Source: Gadus chalcogrammus (taxonomy: Eukaryota > Chordata > Actinopteri > Gadiformes > Gadidae). From it: a DNA stretch of 64,000 nt. The translations under genes and the position numbers were made by a program. Each line of letters starts with the position of its first letter. Position 1 is the stretch's first letter. Under the pieces are notes generated by a model. That model did no database searches and was not told the DNA's origin. It saw only the letters and a list, made by a program, of their open reading frames with translations. The stretch is from NCBI RefSeq assembly GCF_026213295.1, contig NC_079415.1, positions 31,130,416 through 31,194,415 on the forward strand, given 5' to 3'. Below are positions 1-11,861 of this stretch, one piece after another.

Positions 1-40
1 ATATGTCTTGTGTGTGTTTCCTTCTTCATGTGGAAAGCAG

Positions 41-104
41 CGGACCCCAGACACCATTTCAATCATGCTTGAAGAGGATATTGGTGGAGGCTTGTCCGCC
101 GTAG
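41..104 (+). CDS. ZNF exon A, copy 1
   Basis: 64-nt candidate coding exon, acceptor ...AAAGCAG and donor GTAG|GTTAGT. It enters in phase 0, leaves in phase 1 and reads RTPDTISIMLEEDIGGGLSAV minus its last residue pattern shared with nine other copies (core EEDIGGG). Acidic peptides of this type precede the finger exon in many fish C2H2 proteins. No finger exon follows before further A/B copies, so use in a transcript is uncertain. Confidence 0.55.
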
Positions 105-209
105 GTTAGTAATACACATTGCATCTATGCAAGAAAACAACCTGGATCAACTGAGAATGTACTTGATTCTACCTGCGCTAAAAAGAGTGGTCCTCTTTGG
201 AAAAGCATC

Positions 210-308
210 ATGACCAGCGCCCTGCTAAAACACAAGTTAAACTTGGGAGTTGCATTTCAAAGATGGAATCAGTCAAGAGCCCAGAAGGGTTTGACAGATG
301 CCACATGA
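210..308 (+). pseudogene. Block C copy 1: start-like exon remnant
   Basis: An ATG opens 32 codons (core LNLGVAFQRWNQSRAQKG) and then meets TGA. The peptide resembles the N-terminal helical segment of fish zinc-finger proteins, where TDAE followed by hydrophobic residues is usual. Here TDAT-stop is followed by MSWFIIL in the +1 frame, which suggests an old frameshift shared by all copies. Confidence 0.4.
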
Positions 309-374
309 GCTGGTTTATCATTCTCAAACATCAATGAATTCATAATGCATGAATGTTAGCTGATCAGCTTAGAG

Positions 375-1332
375 CAGGGGTCTCAAACTCAATTTACCTG
401 GGGGCCGCTGGAGGTGGAGTCTGGGTGAGGCTGGGCCGCATCAAGTATGCCACAATAAAGTACAAATATGCAGTCTTCTCAAGCTTTGCTATTAACGGTT
501 CTGCAACATGAATGCATTTTGGAACATGAATGGCTCTTTAAAACATGAACCTCCTTCAGAACATGAACTGTCCCTCTGAACATATGGCCTTTCTTGCCTA
601 CTCCTCCTGATCACTGCTGCTCTTCATCTGTTCATCATTTTAACAAAAAAAAAAAACGCGCGCAGATGATTGCGGCAGAGAAACTGATTTGTTTAAACTT
701 CCAGGGTTGAATATTTTTGAGAAGAGATGCATGTAATAATTTCCTAAATGTATTACATGATTTTATCTCGATATATAAATTTCAATTGATATGTGTCGGC
801 CTCAACTTGATACAAAACACTCTTTCACACCGTCGATATTTCCTCTCCCACTGGACACACGGGAACACACACACACACACACACCTACCGACGTATCCAG
901 GCCAATGCAGTTATAAAATGCAATCAAACATGTCAAAACATAGACATTTTCTATAAATAGCCTACCAACGATTGCAGTGAGAAAAACTGACGCACATTTC
1001 ATGCTCAGGGATATGAAGCTCCACAACTTGAGGAACTCGGTTGCTAAGCGGTTAGTTTCAGATGCTTCAGTAAGCTCGAAATACATCAGAGGAGTCGCAC
1101 AGGAGAGAAGGGCGTATCTCCAGCGCACACACACTTGGGAGAAGCCATACCATTGGCCTACGTACATTTCACCTCCGTCTTATGCAAGGTTTTTGTGCGC
1201 AGCAAGCTTTATTAATGAGGCCCCTGGGCAAGCGCAGCGACTCAGCAAAAAAAAAGAAAAGGTGACTAAACTTTGATGTCATGTAGGGGGCCACAAAATA
1301 TCGTCCGGGGGACGGCGGGTTTGAAAGCACTG
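375..1332. mobile_element. Non-autonomous hAT element, copy 1
   Basis: The ends are CAGGGGTCTCAAACTC and, inverted, CAGTGCTTTCAAACCC. It is flanked by the 8-bp duplication GCTTAGAG (367-374 and 1333-1340). The empty site is present in the neighbouring unit near 4,410. It contains a short (AC)n tract and no recognisable transposase; overlapping ORFs on both strands (for example 802-1167 - and 977-1276 +) have no recognised domain. Confidence 0.85.
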
Positions 1333-1665
1333 GCTTAGAGGGAAGGACACGTTGTTGCTTTTTAGTGTCGAAATAAAATTATTGCGCTTGCCTCGCATTT
1401 CATATTGTGATCAGATCACTTTGCGCTGGTGTTCGTTGAGTGTCCTTAACCTGGCCAACCACTTGAGCTTTGAGTCTAGGGAGGAGGGTGCTGGAGGAGA
1501 CGTCCCTCTCCAAAACTGTGAATCTTTGTCAGAAGTACACATTTTAAACCCTCTGTCAATGTTACATTTAAAGAGTTTCTTTCACGTGTACAAATACACA
1601 TTGCCTCGCTTTATGCAAATAATGTATCAAAACAATTAATTTTTCCTTTTTTTCTCTGTCTGCAG

Positions 1666-1778
1666 AAGACTGCGATGCCTTTGTAGACCGTGGCACTCAG
1701 TGTGGCGCCTTCTCAGAGATTCTGGGTGTGGTCGCCCCTGGCTCCTCCCACTGGTCCAGTCGCTGCGAGGAATTGGTG
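1666..1778 (+). CDS. ZNF exon B, short form, copy 1
   Basis: The acceptor follows a long pyrimidine tract ending CTGTCTGCAG. It enters in phase 1 (codon completed by AA), giving EDCDAFVDRGTQCGAFSEIL and then APGSSHWSSRCEELV. The likely donor is GTG|GTTAGC, leaving phase 0, which fits exon A. The peptide is homologous to the start of the finger exons (EDNDIRDCSTQRG). Without splicing it stops at 1818. Cysteines replace arginine/serine found in other copies, suggesting relaxed constraint. Confidence 0.5.
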
Positions 1779-2058
1779 GTTAGCAAAATAAAGAATATGT
1801 TGCCATTTTTGCACTTGTAAATAGTTAATCTCATTTTAGCCTACACTCAGATGTGAACTCATTCTTGCATGCGAGGGTCTTGAATAAAAAAAAACAATAC
1901 GCAGGCAAGACATTGAGATTGCAGGGCGTGCCAATCTGCGACCGAACCAGCCTGGCAGTGTGAAAACGCCTAATCTGTCGGTTGTGGGGATTGACAACTA
2001 TTCTGTGAAAATGAAAGAATATGTCTTGTGTGTGTTTCCTTCTTCATGAGGAAAGCAG

Positions 2059-2122
2059 CGGACCCCAGACACCATTTCAATCAAGCTTGAAGAGGATATT
2101 GGTGGAGGCTTGTCCGCCGTAG
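2059..2122 (+). CDS. ZNF exon A, copy 2
   Basis: 64-nt exon, phase 0 to 1, donor GTAG|GTTAGT. It encodes RTPDTISIKLEEDIGGGLSA plus V and is open and splice-competent. Confidence 0.55.
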
Positions 2123-2227
2123 GTTAGTAATACACATTGCATCTATGCAAGAAAACCACCTTGATAAACTGAGAATGTATTTGATTCTACCTGCGCTAAA
2201 AAGCGTGGTCCTCTTTGGAAAAGCATC

Positions 2228-2326
2228 ATGACCAGCGCCCTGCTAAAACACAAGTTAAACTTGGGAGTTGCATTTCAAAGATGGAATCAGTCAAGAGCCC
2301 AGAAGGGTTTGACAGATGCCACATGA
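2228..2326 (+). pseudogene. Block C copy 2: start-like exon remnant
   Basis: The same 32-codon ATG-to-TGA stretch as copy 1, with the LGVAFQRWNQSRAQKG core. Confidence 0.4.
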
Positions 2327-2392
2327 GCTGGTTTATCATTCTCAAACATCAATGAATTCATAATGCATGAATGTTGGCTGATCAGCTTAGAG

Positions 2393-3349
2393 CAGGGGTC
2401 TCAAACTCAATTTGCCTGGGGGCCGCTGGAGGTGGAGTCTGGGTGAGGCTGGGCCGCATCAAGTATGCCACAATAAAGTACAAATATGCAGTCTTCTCAA
2501 GCTTTGCTATTAACGGTTCTGCAACATGAATGCATTTTGGAACATGAATGGCTCTTTAAAACATGAACCTCCTTCAGAACATGAACTGTCCTTCTGAACA
2601 TATGGCTTTTCTTGCCTACTCCTCCTGATCACTGCTGCTCTTCATCTGTTCATCATTTTAACAAAAAAAAAAAAACGCGCGCAGATGATTGCGGCAGATA
2701 AACTGATTTGTTTAAACTTCCAGGGTTGAATATTTTTGAGAAGAGATGCATGTAATAATTTCCTAAATATATTACATGATTTTATCTCGATATATAAATT
2801 TCAATTGATATGTGTCGGCCTCAACTTGATACAAAACACTCTTTCACACCGTCGATATTTCCTCTCCCACTGGACACACGGGAACACACACACACACACA
2901 CCTACCGACGTATCCAGGCCAATGCAGTTATAAAATGCAATCAAACATGTCAAAACATAGACATTTTCTATAAATAGCCTACCAACGTTTGCAGTGAGGA
3001 AAACTGACGCACATTTCATGCTCAGGGATATGAAGCTCCACGACTTGAGGAACTCGGTTGCTAAGCGGTTAGTTTCAGATGCTTCAGTAAGCTCGAAATA
3101 CATCAGAGGAGTCGCACAGGAGAGAAGGGCGTATCTCCAGCGCACACGCACTTGGGAGAAGCCATACCATTGGCCTACGTACATTTCACCTCCGTCTTAT
3201 GCAAGGTTTTTGTGCGCAGCAAGCTTTATTAATGAGGCCCCTGGGCAAGCGCAGCGACTCAGCAAAGAAAAAGAAAAGGTGACTAAACTTTGATGTCATG
3301 TAGGGGGCCACAAAATATCGTCCGGGGGACGGCGGGTTTGAAAGCACTG
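2393..3349. mobile_element. Non-autonomous hAT element, copy 2
   Basis: Same site, same ends and same GCTTAGAG duplication as the element at 375. It was therefore carried along by the tandem duplication rather than inserted independently. Confidence 0.85.
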
Positions 3350-3687
3350 GCTTAGAGGGAAGGACACGTTGTTGCTTTTTAGTGTCGAAATAAAATTATT
3401 GCGCTTGTCTCTCATGTCATGTTGTGCTCAGATCACTTTTGCGCTGGTGTGCGTTGAGTGTCCTTAACCTGGCCAACCACTTGAGCTTTGAGTCTAGGGA
3501 GGAGGGTGCTGGAGGAGACGTCCCTCTCCAAAACTCTGAATCTTTGTCAGAAGTACACATTTTAAACCCTCTGTCGATGTTACATACATTTAAAGAGTTT
3601 CTTTCACGTGTACAAATACACAATGCCTCCCTTTATGCAAATAATGTATCAAAACAATTAATTTTTCCTTTTTTTCTCTGTCTGCAG

Positions 3688-3800
3688 AAGACTGCGATGC
3701 CTTTGTAGACCGTGGCACTCAGTGTGGCGCCTTCTCAGAGATTCTGGGTGTGGTCGCCCCTGGCTCCTCCCACTGGTCCAGTCGCTGCGAGGAATTGGTG
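3688..3800 (+). CDS. ZNF exon B, short form, copy 2
   Basis: Acceptor CTGTCTGCAG, donor GTG|GTTAGC, phase 1 to 0. The peptide is the same as copy 1 (EDCDAFVDRGTQCGAFSEIL...). Open. Confidence 0.5.
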
Positions 3801-4080
3801 GTTAGCAAAATAAAGAATATGTTGCCATTTTTGCACTTGTAAATAGTTAATCGCATTTTAGCCTACACTCAGATGTGAACTCATTCTTGCATGCGAGGGT
3901 CTTGAATAAAAAACAACAACACGCAGGCAAGACATTGAGATTGCAGGGCGTGCCAAGCCACGACCGAACCAGGTTGGCAGTGTGAAAACGCCTAATCTGT
4001 CGGTAGTGGGTATTGACAACTATTCTGTGAAAATGAAAGAATATGTCTTGCGTGTGTTTCCTTCTTCATGTGGAAAGCAG

Positions 4081-4144
4081 CGGACCCCAGACACCATTTC
4101 AATCAAGCTTGAAGAGGATATTGGTGGAGGCATGCCCGCCGTAG
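4081..4144 (+). CDS. ZNF exon A, copy 3
   Basis: 64-nt exon, phase 0 to 1, core ISIKLEEDIGGGMPAV. Splice sites intact. Confidence 0.55.
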
Positions 4145-4248
4145 GTTAGTAATACACATTGCATTATGCAACAAAACAACCTTGATAAACTGAGAATTTA
4201 CTTGATTCTACCTGCGCGAAAATGCCTGGTCCTCTTTGGAAAAGCATC

Positions 4249-4350
4249 ATGACCAGCGCCCTGCTAAAACACAAGTTAAACTTGGGAGTTGCATTTCAAA
4301 GATGAAATCAGTCAAGAGCCTAAAAGGGTTTCAAGACAGATGCCACATGA
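4249..4350 (+). pseudogene. Block C copy 3, extra internal stop
   Basis: Same block, but the conserved tryptophan codon of FQRWN is TGA here, so this copy is decayed further. Confidence 0.4.
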
Positions 4351-4739
4351 GCTGGTTTAACATTCTCAAACATCAGGGAATTCATAATGCCTGAATGTTG
4401 GCTGATCAGCTTAGAGGGAAGGACACGTTGTTGCTTTTTAGTGTCGAAATAGAATTATTGCACTTCGCATGTCATGTTGTGATCAGATCACTTAGCGCTG
4501 GTGTTCGTTGAGTGTCCTTAACCTGGCCAACCACTTCAGCTTTGAGTCTAGGGAGGAGGGTGCTGGAGGAGACGTCCCTCTCCAAAACTGAATCTTTGTC
4601 AGCAGTACACATTTTACACCCTCTGTCAATGTTGCATACGTTTAAAGAGTTTCTTTCACGTGTACAAATACACAATGCCTCCCTTTATGCAAATAATGTA
4701 TCAAAACAATTAATCTTTCCTTTTTTTCTCTGTCTGCAG

Positions 4740-4852
4740 AAGACTGCGATGCCTTTGTAGACCGTGGCACTCAGTGTGGCGCCTTCTCAGAGATTCTGGG
4801 TGTGGTCGCCCCTGGCTCCTCCCACTGGTCCAGTCGCTGCGAGGAATTGTTG
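4740..4852 (+). CDS. ZNF exon B, short form, copy 3
   Basis: Acceptor CTGTCTGCAG. The exon ends GAATTGTTG|GTTAGC: base changes before the donor but G|GTTAGC itself is kept. Phase 1 to 0. Confidence 0.5.
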
Positions 4853-5131
4853 GTTAGCAAAATGAAGAATATGTGGCCATTTTTGCACTTGTAAATAGTT
4901 AATCGCGTTTTAGCCAACACTCAGATGTGAACTCATTCTTGCATGAGAGGGTCTTGAATCAAAAAAAATAATACACAGGCAAGACATTGAAATTGCAGGG
5001 CGTGCCAAGCCGCTACCGAACCAGCTTGGCAGTGTAAAAACGCCTTATCTGTCGGTAGTGGGGATGACAACTATTCTGTGAAAATGAAAGAATATGTGTT
5101 GTGTGTGTTTCCTTCTTTATGTGGAAAGCAG

Positions 5132-5195
5132 CAGACCCCAGACACCATTTCAATCAAGGTTGAAGAGGATATTGGTGGAGGCTTGCCCGCCGTAG
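5132..5195 (+). CDS. ZNF exon A, copy 4
   Basis: 64-nt exon, phase 0 to 1, core ISIKVEEDIGGGLPAV. Splice sites intact. Confidence 0.55.
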
Positions 5196-5300
5196 GTTAG
5201 TAATACACATTGGATCTATGCAAGAAAACCACCTTGATAAACTGAGAATGTACTTGATTCTACCTGCGCTAAAAAGCGTGGTCCTCTTTGGAAAAGCATC

Positions 5301-5399
5301 ATGACCAGCGCCCTGCTAAAACACAAGTTAAACTTGGGAGTTGCATTTCGAAGATGGAATCAGTCAAGAGCCCAGAAGGGTTTGACAGATGCCACATGA
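5301..5399 (+). pseudogene. Block C copy 4: start-like exon remnant
   Basis: 32-codon ATG-to-TGA stretch matching copies 1 and 2 (here with FRRWNQ). Confidence 0.4.
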
Positions 5400-5465
5400 G
5401 CTGGTTTATCATTCTCAAACATCAATGAATTCATAATGCATGAATGTTAGCTGATCAGCTTAGAG

Positions 5466-6912
5466 CAGGGGTCTCAAACTCAATTTACCTGGGGGCCGCT
5501 GGAGGTAGAGTCTGGGTGAGGCTGGGCCGCATAAAGTATTCCACAATAAAGTACAAATATGCAGTCTTCTCAAGCTTTGCTATTAACAGTTCTGCAACAT
5601 GAATGCATTTTTGAACATGAATGGCTCTTTGAACATGAACGGCTCTTTAAAACATGAACCTTCTTCAGAACACGAACTGTCCTTCTGAACATATGGCTTT
5701 TCTTGCCTACTCCTCCTGATCACTGCTGCTCTTCATCTGTTCATCATTTTAGCACGAAAAAACAAGAAAAAAAAAAGCCCTAGGCGCGCAGATGATTGCG
5801 GCAGAGAAACTGATTTGTTTAAACTTCCAGGGTCGAATATTTTTGAGAAGAGATGCATGTAATAATTTCCTAAATGTATTGCATGATTTTATCTCGATAT
5901 ATAAATTTTAGAGCTGTCAAGCGATTAAAATATTGAATCGTGAATAATCGCATTAATGTCATAGTTAACTCACGATTAATCGCAAATTATTTTTCTATGC
6001 TAAATATCCCTTGATTTATTTGTCCCATAATTCTTCTCATTTTAATTCTCTTATCAACATGGTGAAGTGCATCGGCTTGCCTTGTGCAAATGATTTTTTT
6101 ATGATAACAATATTGGCATATACTGATCAAAACAGGACGATACAAAAAATAGCTTATAGTGCAATTAAACGACTGCTTTGAACAAATGTCCTTTGAACAT
6201 AGCAGTCAGGCTACTGCTTCTTTGTTTTGAGCCAAAGAATTTTTATTTTTTATTTTTTTTAAATAAAATAATTGCGTTAATCGCGCGATAATTTTTTTAA
6301 CGCTGTTAAAATTGGTTTGCGTTAACGCCGTTAATAACGCGGTTAACTGACAGCTCTATTTCAATTAATATGTGTCGGCCTCAACTTGATACAAAACACT
6401 CTTTCACACTGTCGATATTTCCTCTCCCACTGGACGCACAGGAAGTCACACACACGCACACACACCTTCCGACGTATCCAGGCCAATGCAGTTATAAAAT
6501 GCAATCAAACATGTCAAAACATAGACATTTTCTCTAAATAGCCTACCAACGTTTGCAGTGAGAAAAACTGATGCACATTTCATGCTCAGGGATATGAAGC
6601 TCCACAACTTGAGGAACTCGGTTGCCAAGCGGTTAGTTTCAGATGCTTCAGTAAGCTCGAAATACTTTAGAGTAGTCACACAGGAGAGAAGGGCGTATCT
6701 CCAGCGCACACACACTTGGGAGAAGCCATACCATTGGCCTACGTACATTTCACCTCCGTCTTATGCAAGGTTTTTGTGCGCAGCAAGCTTTATAAATGAG
6801 GCCCCTGGGCAAGCGCCGCAACTCAGCAAAAAAAAGAAAAAGTGACTAAACTTTGATATCATGTAGGGGGCCACAAAATATCGTCCGGCGGGCCGCGAGT
6901 TTGAAAGCACTG
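5466..6912. mobile_element. Non-autonomous hAT element, copy 3 (interrupted)
   Basis: Same element and same TSD site as at 375, enlarged to about 1.45 kb by a nested insertion at 5909-6358 and small indels. Confidence 0.85.
5909..6358. mobile_element. 450-bp inverted-repeat MITE nested in hAT
   Basis: Ends TAGAGCTGTCA and TGACAGCTCTA are perfect 11-bp inverted repeats, and the sub-terminal regions are rich in CGATTAA/GTTAACG motifs. The uninterrupted site (AAATTTCAATT) is visible in the sister hAT copies near 780 and 2,800, giving a TTT target duplication. No ORF. The superfamily is not settled by the sequence. Confidence 0.75.
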
Positions 6913-7233
6913 GCTTAGAGGGAAGGACACGTTGTTGCTTTTTAGTGTCGAAATAGAATTATTGCGCTTGCCTCGCATGTCATATTGTGATCAGGTCATT
7001 TTGCGCTGGTGTTCGTTGAGTGTCCTTTGAGCTTTGAGTCTAGGGAGGAGGGTGCTGGAGGAGACGTCCCTCTCCAAAACTGTGAATCTTTGTCAGAAGT
7101 ACACATTTTAAACCCTCTGTCAATGTTACATACATTTAAAGAGTTTCTTTCACGTGTACAAATACACAATGCCTCCCTTTATGCAAATAATGTATCAAAA
7201 CAATACATTTTTCTTTTTTTTCTCTGTCTGCAG

Positions 7234-7346
7234 AAGACTGCGATGCCTTTGTAGACCGTGGCACTCAGTGTGGCGCCACCTCAGAGATTCTGGGTGTGAT
7301 CGCCCCCGGCTCCTCCCACTGGTCCAGTCGCTGCGAGGAATTGGTG
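7234..7346 (+). CDS. ZNF exon B, short form, copy 4
   Basis: Acceptor CTGTCTGCAG, donor GTG|GTTAGC, phase 1 to 0. This is the last B copy before the ZNF1 finger exon, hence the best candidate for an upstream ZNF1 exon. Confidence 0.5.
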
Positions 7347-7559
7347 GTTAGCAAAATAAAGAATATGTTGCCATTTTTGCAATTGTAAATAGTTAATCGC
7401 GTTTTAGCCTACACTCAGATGTGAACTCATTCTTGCATGCGAGGGTCATGAATCAACAAAAAAAAATACGCAGGCAAGACATTGAAATTGCAGGGCGTGC
7501 CAAGCCGTGTGATGAAAGAATATGTCTTGTGTGTGTTTCCTTCTTTATGTGGAAAGCAG

Positions 7560-7623
7560 CAGACCCCAGACACCATTTCAATCAAGCTTGAAGAGGATAT
7601 TGGTGGAGGCATGACCACCGTAG
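7560..7623 (+). CDS. ZNF exon A, copy 5 (ZNF1 penultimate exon)
   Basis: 64-nt exon, phase 0 to 1, core ISIKLEEDIGGGMTTV, donor GTAG|GTTAGT. It lies 271 nt upstream of the ZNF1 finger exon, which enters in phase 1, so the two join in frame. Block C, present after A in the array units, is missing here and replaced by sequence shared with the introns before ZNF2 and ZNF3. Confidence 0.65.
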
Positions 7624-7894
7624 GTTAGTAATACACATTGCATCTATGCAAGAAAACAACATAAACTGCGAATGTACTCGATTCTGCCTTCTCAGCAGGA
7701 GCCTTTGACCCTTGACCATCCAAAGGGCGACAAGGAAAATGCATAATCAACAAATAGTCAAAATCAAAAAAAAGTTAGAATGTCCAAATATAAATCTTCC
7801 AATACACAAGTGTGTACAAAGTACATACTGTATACCTTTGTGAAAATTCTTAATTAAAAACATTACTTTCTCTTGTTTGTTTTCCTCTCTGAAG

Positions 7895-9192
7895 AAGACA
7901 ATGACATTAGAGACTGCAGCACGCAGCGCGGCGCCATCTCGGAGAGTCTGCGCGTGGACGCCCCTGGCTCCTCCCACATGTCAAGTCACAGCGGGGAGCT
8001 GCGCATCCTGTGCGTCGACGGACAAGGGGAGGGCCCACTGGCGGTGGACGGCCATGACACCCTCTTTGCCGCGTCAGAACTGGAGGCCTTGAGCTCGCTG
8101 TCCGCTGACCACAGCGTGGCCAAGAGCCTGAACTGCAGCGTGAGGCTCGTCCGCCTCGAGGACCTGACTGGGCATCAGGGCTGCCGCAAGGGCTTGTGTG
8201 GAAAGGTTATTTCCAACAATGTCAATATGATCGTCCACATGAGTACTCACATCGGCAAGAAGCCCTACAAGTGTGACCAATGCACAAAGCGCTTCAGTCT
8301 GAAAGGCCCCCTGAAGATCCACATGAGGACTCACTCCGGGGAGAAGCCCTACAAGTGTGACCAATGCACGAAGTGCTTCAGTCATGGCCCCACCCTGAAG
8401 TTACACATGACTACTCACACCGGCAAGAAGCCCTACAGGTGTGACCAATGCACGAAGGGCTTCAGTCTGAAAGGCCGCCTGAATGTCCACATGAGAACTC
8501 ACTCCGGCGAGAAGCCCTACAAGTGCGACCATTGCACGAAGTGCTTCAGTCTGAAAAGCAACCTGAATATCCACATGAGAACTCACTCCGGCGAGAAGGC
8601 CTACAAGTGTGACCAATGCATGAAGTGCTTCAGTCAGAAAGGCCAGCTGAATATCCACATGAGGACTCACACTGGGGAGAAGCCCTACAGGTGTGAGCAA
8701 TGCCCGAAGCGCTTCAGTCAAGGCCGCGCCCTGAAGTTCCACATGTCGACTCACTTTGGGGAGATGCCCTACAGGTGTGATCAATGCACGAAGAGCTTCC
8801 AACGGAAATGCTACCTGAAGATCCACCTGAGAACTCACTCCGGTGAGAAGCCATACAAGTGTGACCAATGCATGAAGTGCTTCAGTCAGAAAGGCGAGAT
8901 GAATATCCACATGAGGATTCACTCTGAGGAAAATCCCTACAGGTGTGACCAATGCCCGAAGCGCTTCACTCACGGTCGCTTCCTGAAGTACCACATGTGG
9001 ACTCACACCGGTGAGAAGCCCTACAGGTGTGACCAATGCACGAAGTGCTTCCAACGGAAATGCGACCTGGAGATCCACATGAGGACTCACTCTGAGGAGA
9101 AGCCCTGCGTGTGTCTGGAGTGCAACGCCAGCTACAGCGACCCAAGCAGTTTGCGTTTGCACTTGCTCAAAGCACACTTTGACACGGGGTAA
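7895..9192 (+). CDS. ZNF1: C2H2 zinc-finger protein, terminal exon
   Basis: Terminal coding exon of a poly-zinc-finger protein, presumably a nuclear DNA-binding regulator. The acceptor TCTCTGAAG precedes AA GAC, so it enters in phase 1 and joins exon A in frame. The first ~100 residues are a linker (DCSTQRG, GSSHMSSHSGELRIL, GEGPLAVDGHDTLF) homologous to exon B. A degenerate first finger (one Cys, HMSTH) follows. Ten canonical C-x2-C-x12-H-x3-H fingers joined by THSGEKPY-type linkers come next, ending with a variant finger CVCLECNASYSDPS with H-x4-H spacing. The frame is open to TAA at 9,190-9,192. Adjacent fingers differ at the contact positions (SLKGPLKI, SHGPTLKL, QRKCYLKI), suggesting a composite DNA site. 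Family and linker pattern are seen; the target is unknown. No KRAB, SCAN or BTB domain is visible, and the true first exon is not identified. Confidence 0.93.
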
Positions 9193-9263
9193 CAGGACTC
9201 TTTGATTGAGACCTCCGTCCTGTATTGGTTGAAATTACTGCTTTAGTTTTTCTTTTCATCACG

Positions 9264-9269
9264 ATTAAA
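9264..9269 (+). terminator. Poly(A) signal of ZNF1
   Basis: ATTAAA 72 nt after the stop codon, in a context (CATCACGATTAAAC) conserved after ZNF2 and ZNF3. Confidence 0.6.
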
Positions 9270-11400
9270 CACTTTCAACTTTTGATTCGCTTTCTGATTT
9301 TATTAATTGATGTCTGTGTTGAATAACTTATTTCTAGGACACTTCTGACAGCAAAATATTTGATTTAATGTAGAGCTTGATCAGGGGAAGATGCAGGCAG
9401 CAAAGTTACCAAGCATACAGTCAATGAGACGATGGGTGTACATGATTCTTATAGGTAACGTTCACATCGTGGGTAAATACAAAGGAAACAAAGGTCAGGG
9501 GGAGGGGCCTTGGTGGAGTTTAGGATCGGCCAGAGGAGAGACCAAGTTAAATTGCAATTCACAATATGGGTGAAGTGGACATGGCTGCAAGACAGTTAAA
9601 GGAATCTACACAACAAAGAAGTCTGGATTGGCCTCAGTATCAAACTTGGTGCCCACAGTTGCAAATGCAAACTATCTTAGCACATTTTAATCAGAGAGGA
9701 CGGGAGGTATCTCTTGGTCCTTGGAGAATGCATAGAAATTGATTGAAATTGACTAATCATTCAAACGGTTCATATAATTGGTATATTAAAGTTATGCTTG
9801 ACATTGTCACAACATTGTCATTACCGTTATCTTTGTTATTACAAAAAGCCTGCAATGTTCACTTGTGAAATAGACTGCGATTGAACCCCACATTATACAT
9901 GATTGTGTTCATTCCACTTACCTTTCCATTCTGTGCGCTTAATGCTAACTACCTTGGATGGATTGTATCATAATAGGCGATAATGGTTGAAGATGATCCA
10001 TTTTAAAAGGTCCCTGGTTAAATGTCTAGATCTCAGTGATGCTCAGTTTAAGCCGGTCCTCCCTCTAGAAGGCAGCATTATTCTAACGGGACAAAGTCAG
10101 AAGATTCCTAGCATTGGTCCCCCTTCACTCCCTGTTTGCAGCGGCGGCTGGTGATCCAATTCGTGGGTGGGGTGCAGTAATGGACGGGGGTCGTCCCCAA
10201 GAAAATATAGAATTGGTTTCTGGGATGCCCACTAGCTAAAAATGTATTCTGATTCATAGCCTACATCCTGACTTGCAGGGCCTGGACAAGCTTACACTGC
10301 TTTCACTTTCATTCCACTAGTCATTGCTATTTGACCCATGGTTGTTATTCTGATATTGAGGCGTATCATGATCAATGTCCTATAGTGTTTTACCGGAGTC
10401 TCAAGGTCAATTTCAAATGCTGTTTGGGGCCGTTGTATCATTTTATTGTATCACAATAAAATGTACCACTGTATCAAAACTAAAAAGAACCTTCAGAAAA
10501 AAATAATGAATTTGTTTTGAGCTGCTGCAGTGAATTTCTGTTTTTCTTTTCTTGTTCGATGGTTTCGGTTAATCTGTTCAAATATTGTGTTATTGTTTGG
10601 TCCAAATAGCTTTGATTTCTTTTAACATACGATCTGAACATCATCATCATAATAAAAAAAAACTATCATTTGAACTGTATTATTTATTGTTTAGGATTTT
10701 TTTAATGCTCGTTTTTGTTAGAATTATTTTTAACCATGTTCAATAAAAAAAAAGGAAATTACGGGAAAGGTTACCTCCCCTTTCTCTTATTTTGCCCGCC
10801 CAGATTATTTGTCCCGACCGCCCATGAGAAAATGAGTTATGACGTGTACATATAGTTTTTTACTTGGGAGACACCGTGGCTTGCAAACGAGCGAAGCATC
10901 GCAGTTGCTCAGTGTTTTGATGTACAAATGATGTACAAAACTCGAAAAAGTAAGTTAACTAATGCCATATCATTGTGTTGCTTTACTGTATATGGTTACC
11001 TTGTTAGCATTATAATGTTGCATTAGCATTAGCGCTACTGCTAACAGCCAAGTTACTATCGATAACTTAAAGGTCAATTGCATCAGTTATGTGTGTAAAC
11101 CATGGACCTATTAAAGAAAGGAAAGCGGACTGTGCACCTCAGCAAGTAAGGGGCATCACACGAGAATGGGCACAATTCAACAAAGGGGGTACAGGCACTG
11201 TTCTCTAATGCTTGGAGTGAACAATGTCTGCTCACCATAAAACAAACGAATACAACTGTATTTTACCGGCCACTGGACCGCAGTAGTTCTAGCGTTTTAC
11301 TGATGAGATCATTTATGACCTGTCAAACTCACCCTAAATACATATGGTGCGTTCTAAGCATCCCGTGTTTTCACACCCTTCTAACCTCATGTACTCCCTT
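9270..11400. repeat. ZNF1 3' flank, segmental duplicate
   Basis: No gene recognised. From about 9,455 the sequence is collinear with 31,620-34,070 downstream of ZNF2, with small indels, and partly with 42,690-43,375 downstream of ZNF3. Near 10,880-10,949 is a decayed copy of the candidate exon at 33,487 (its frame is broken by TGA and a short duplication). Confidence 0.75.
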
Positions 11401-11861
11401 TTTTAGCGAGTAGTATGGAAGCATATATGTAGCAAAATTCAAATGGCAATGCAATTTGGAATTCCATTATGCATTTGACAATGCATTATGCAATTTTATA
11501 ATGTAATTTGTAACTACGTTATTCAAATTGTATTTTAAAATGCAAAGTGACAATGCAATCCTCAATTAAATTTGCAAAAGTTCTAACAATACAAATACAA
11601 TAACATTTTGTCAAATTCTTTGAGTTCCTTTATACAAATTGAAAAGCTATAGCGTCCCCGTGATTGCAATCCACTTCGCCACGCTCCGTGTGTTGCGATA
11701 TTCAAATGACATTTCAATCCTCAAAACGGAATCCAAAGAGGGAATCCAAAGAGGAATCCAAAGAGGAATCCAAAAAGTCAATATGCAAAGTGGCAAACGT
11801 ATCAGCCAATCAGCGTCTGGGCGGGAACTACGTCACTTGCTCGTAATTTCCTTGTTCACTT

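Larger units (their letters stand above)
1..7630 (+). repeat. Tandem array of zinc-finger 5'-exon units
   Basis: About four and a half units of 1.0-2.4 kb follow each other head to tail, starting near 1, 2,019, 4,046, 5,093 and 7,518. Each holds exon A, block C and exon B in that order, with near-identical spacers. Units 1 and 2 look only a few per cent diverged. Units 1, 2 and 4 carry a hAT element at the same site and unit 3 lacks it. This is seen directly by comparing the copies. The same unit recurs in diverged form at 15.0-16.9 kb, 34.6-36.0 kb and 37.1-38.7 kb. Confidence 0.9.

Noticed and set aside
802..1276. Overlapping ~100-codon ORFs on both strands in the hAT copies
   Set aside because: Lie wholly in a non-autonomous transposon, show no domain, and vary through copies by indels; no sign of an independent gene.
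1..7630. CRISPR-like regular repeats
   Set aside because: Units are 1-2.4 kb segmental duplicates carrying split exons in a eukaryotic genome, not short repeats with unique spacers.
8401..9177. 258-codon antisense ORF across the ZNF1 fingers, and similar ones at 27512-28252 and 39113-40057
   Set aside because: Repeated finger codons leave the antisense frame open. The translation is the repetitive EALRALVTPVGLLAGVS type, a shadow of the fingers.
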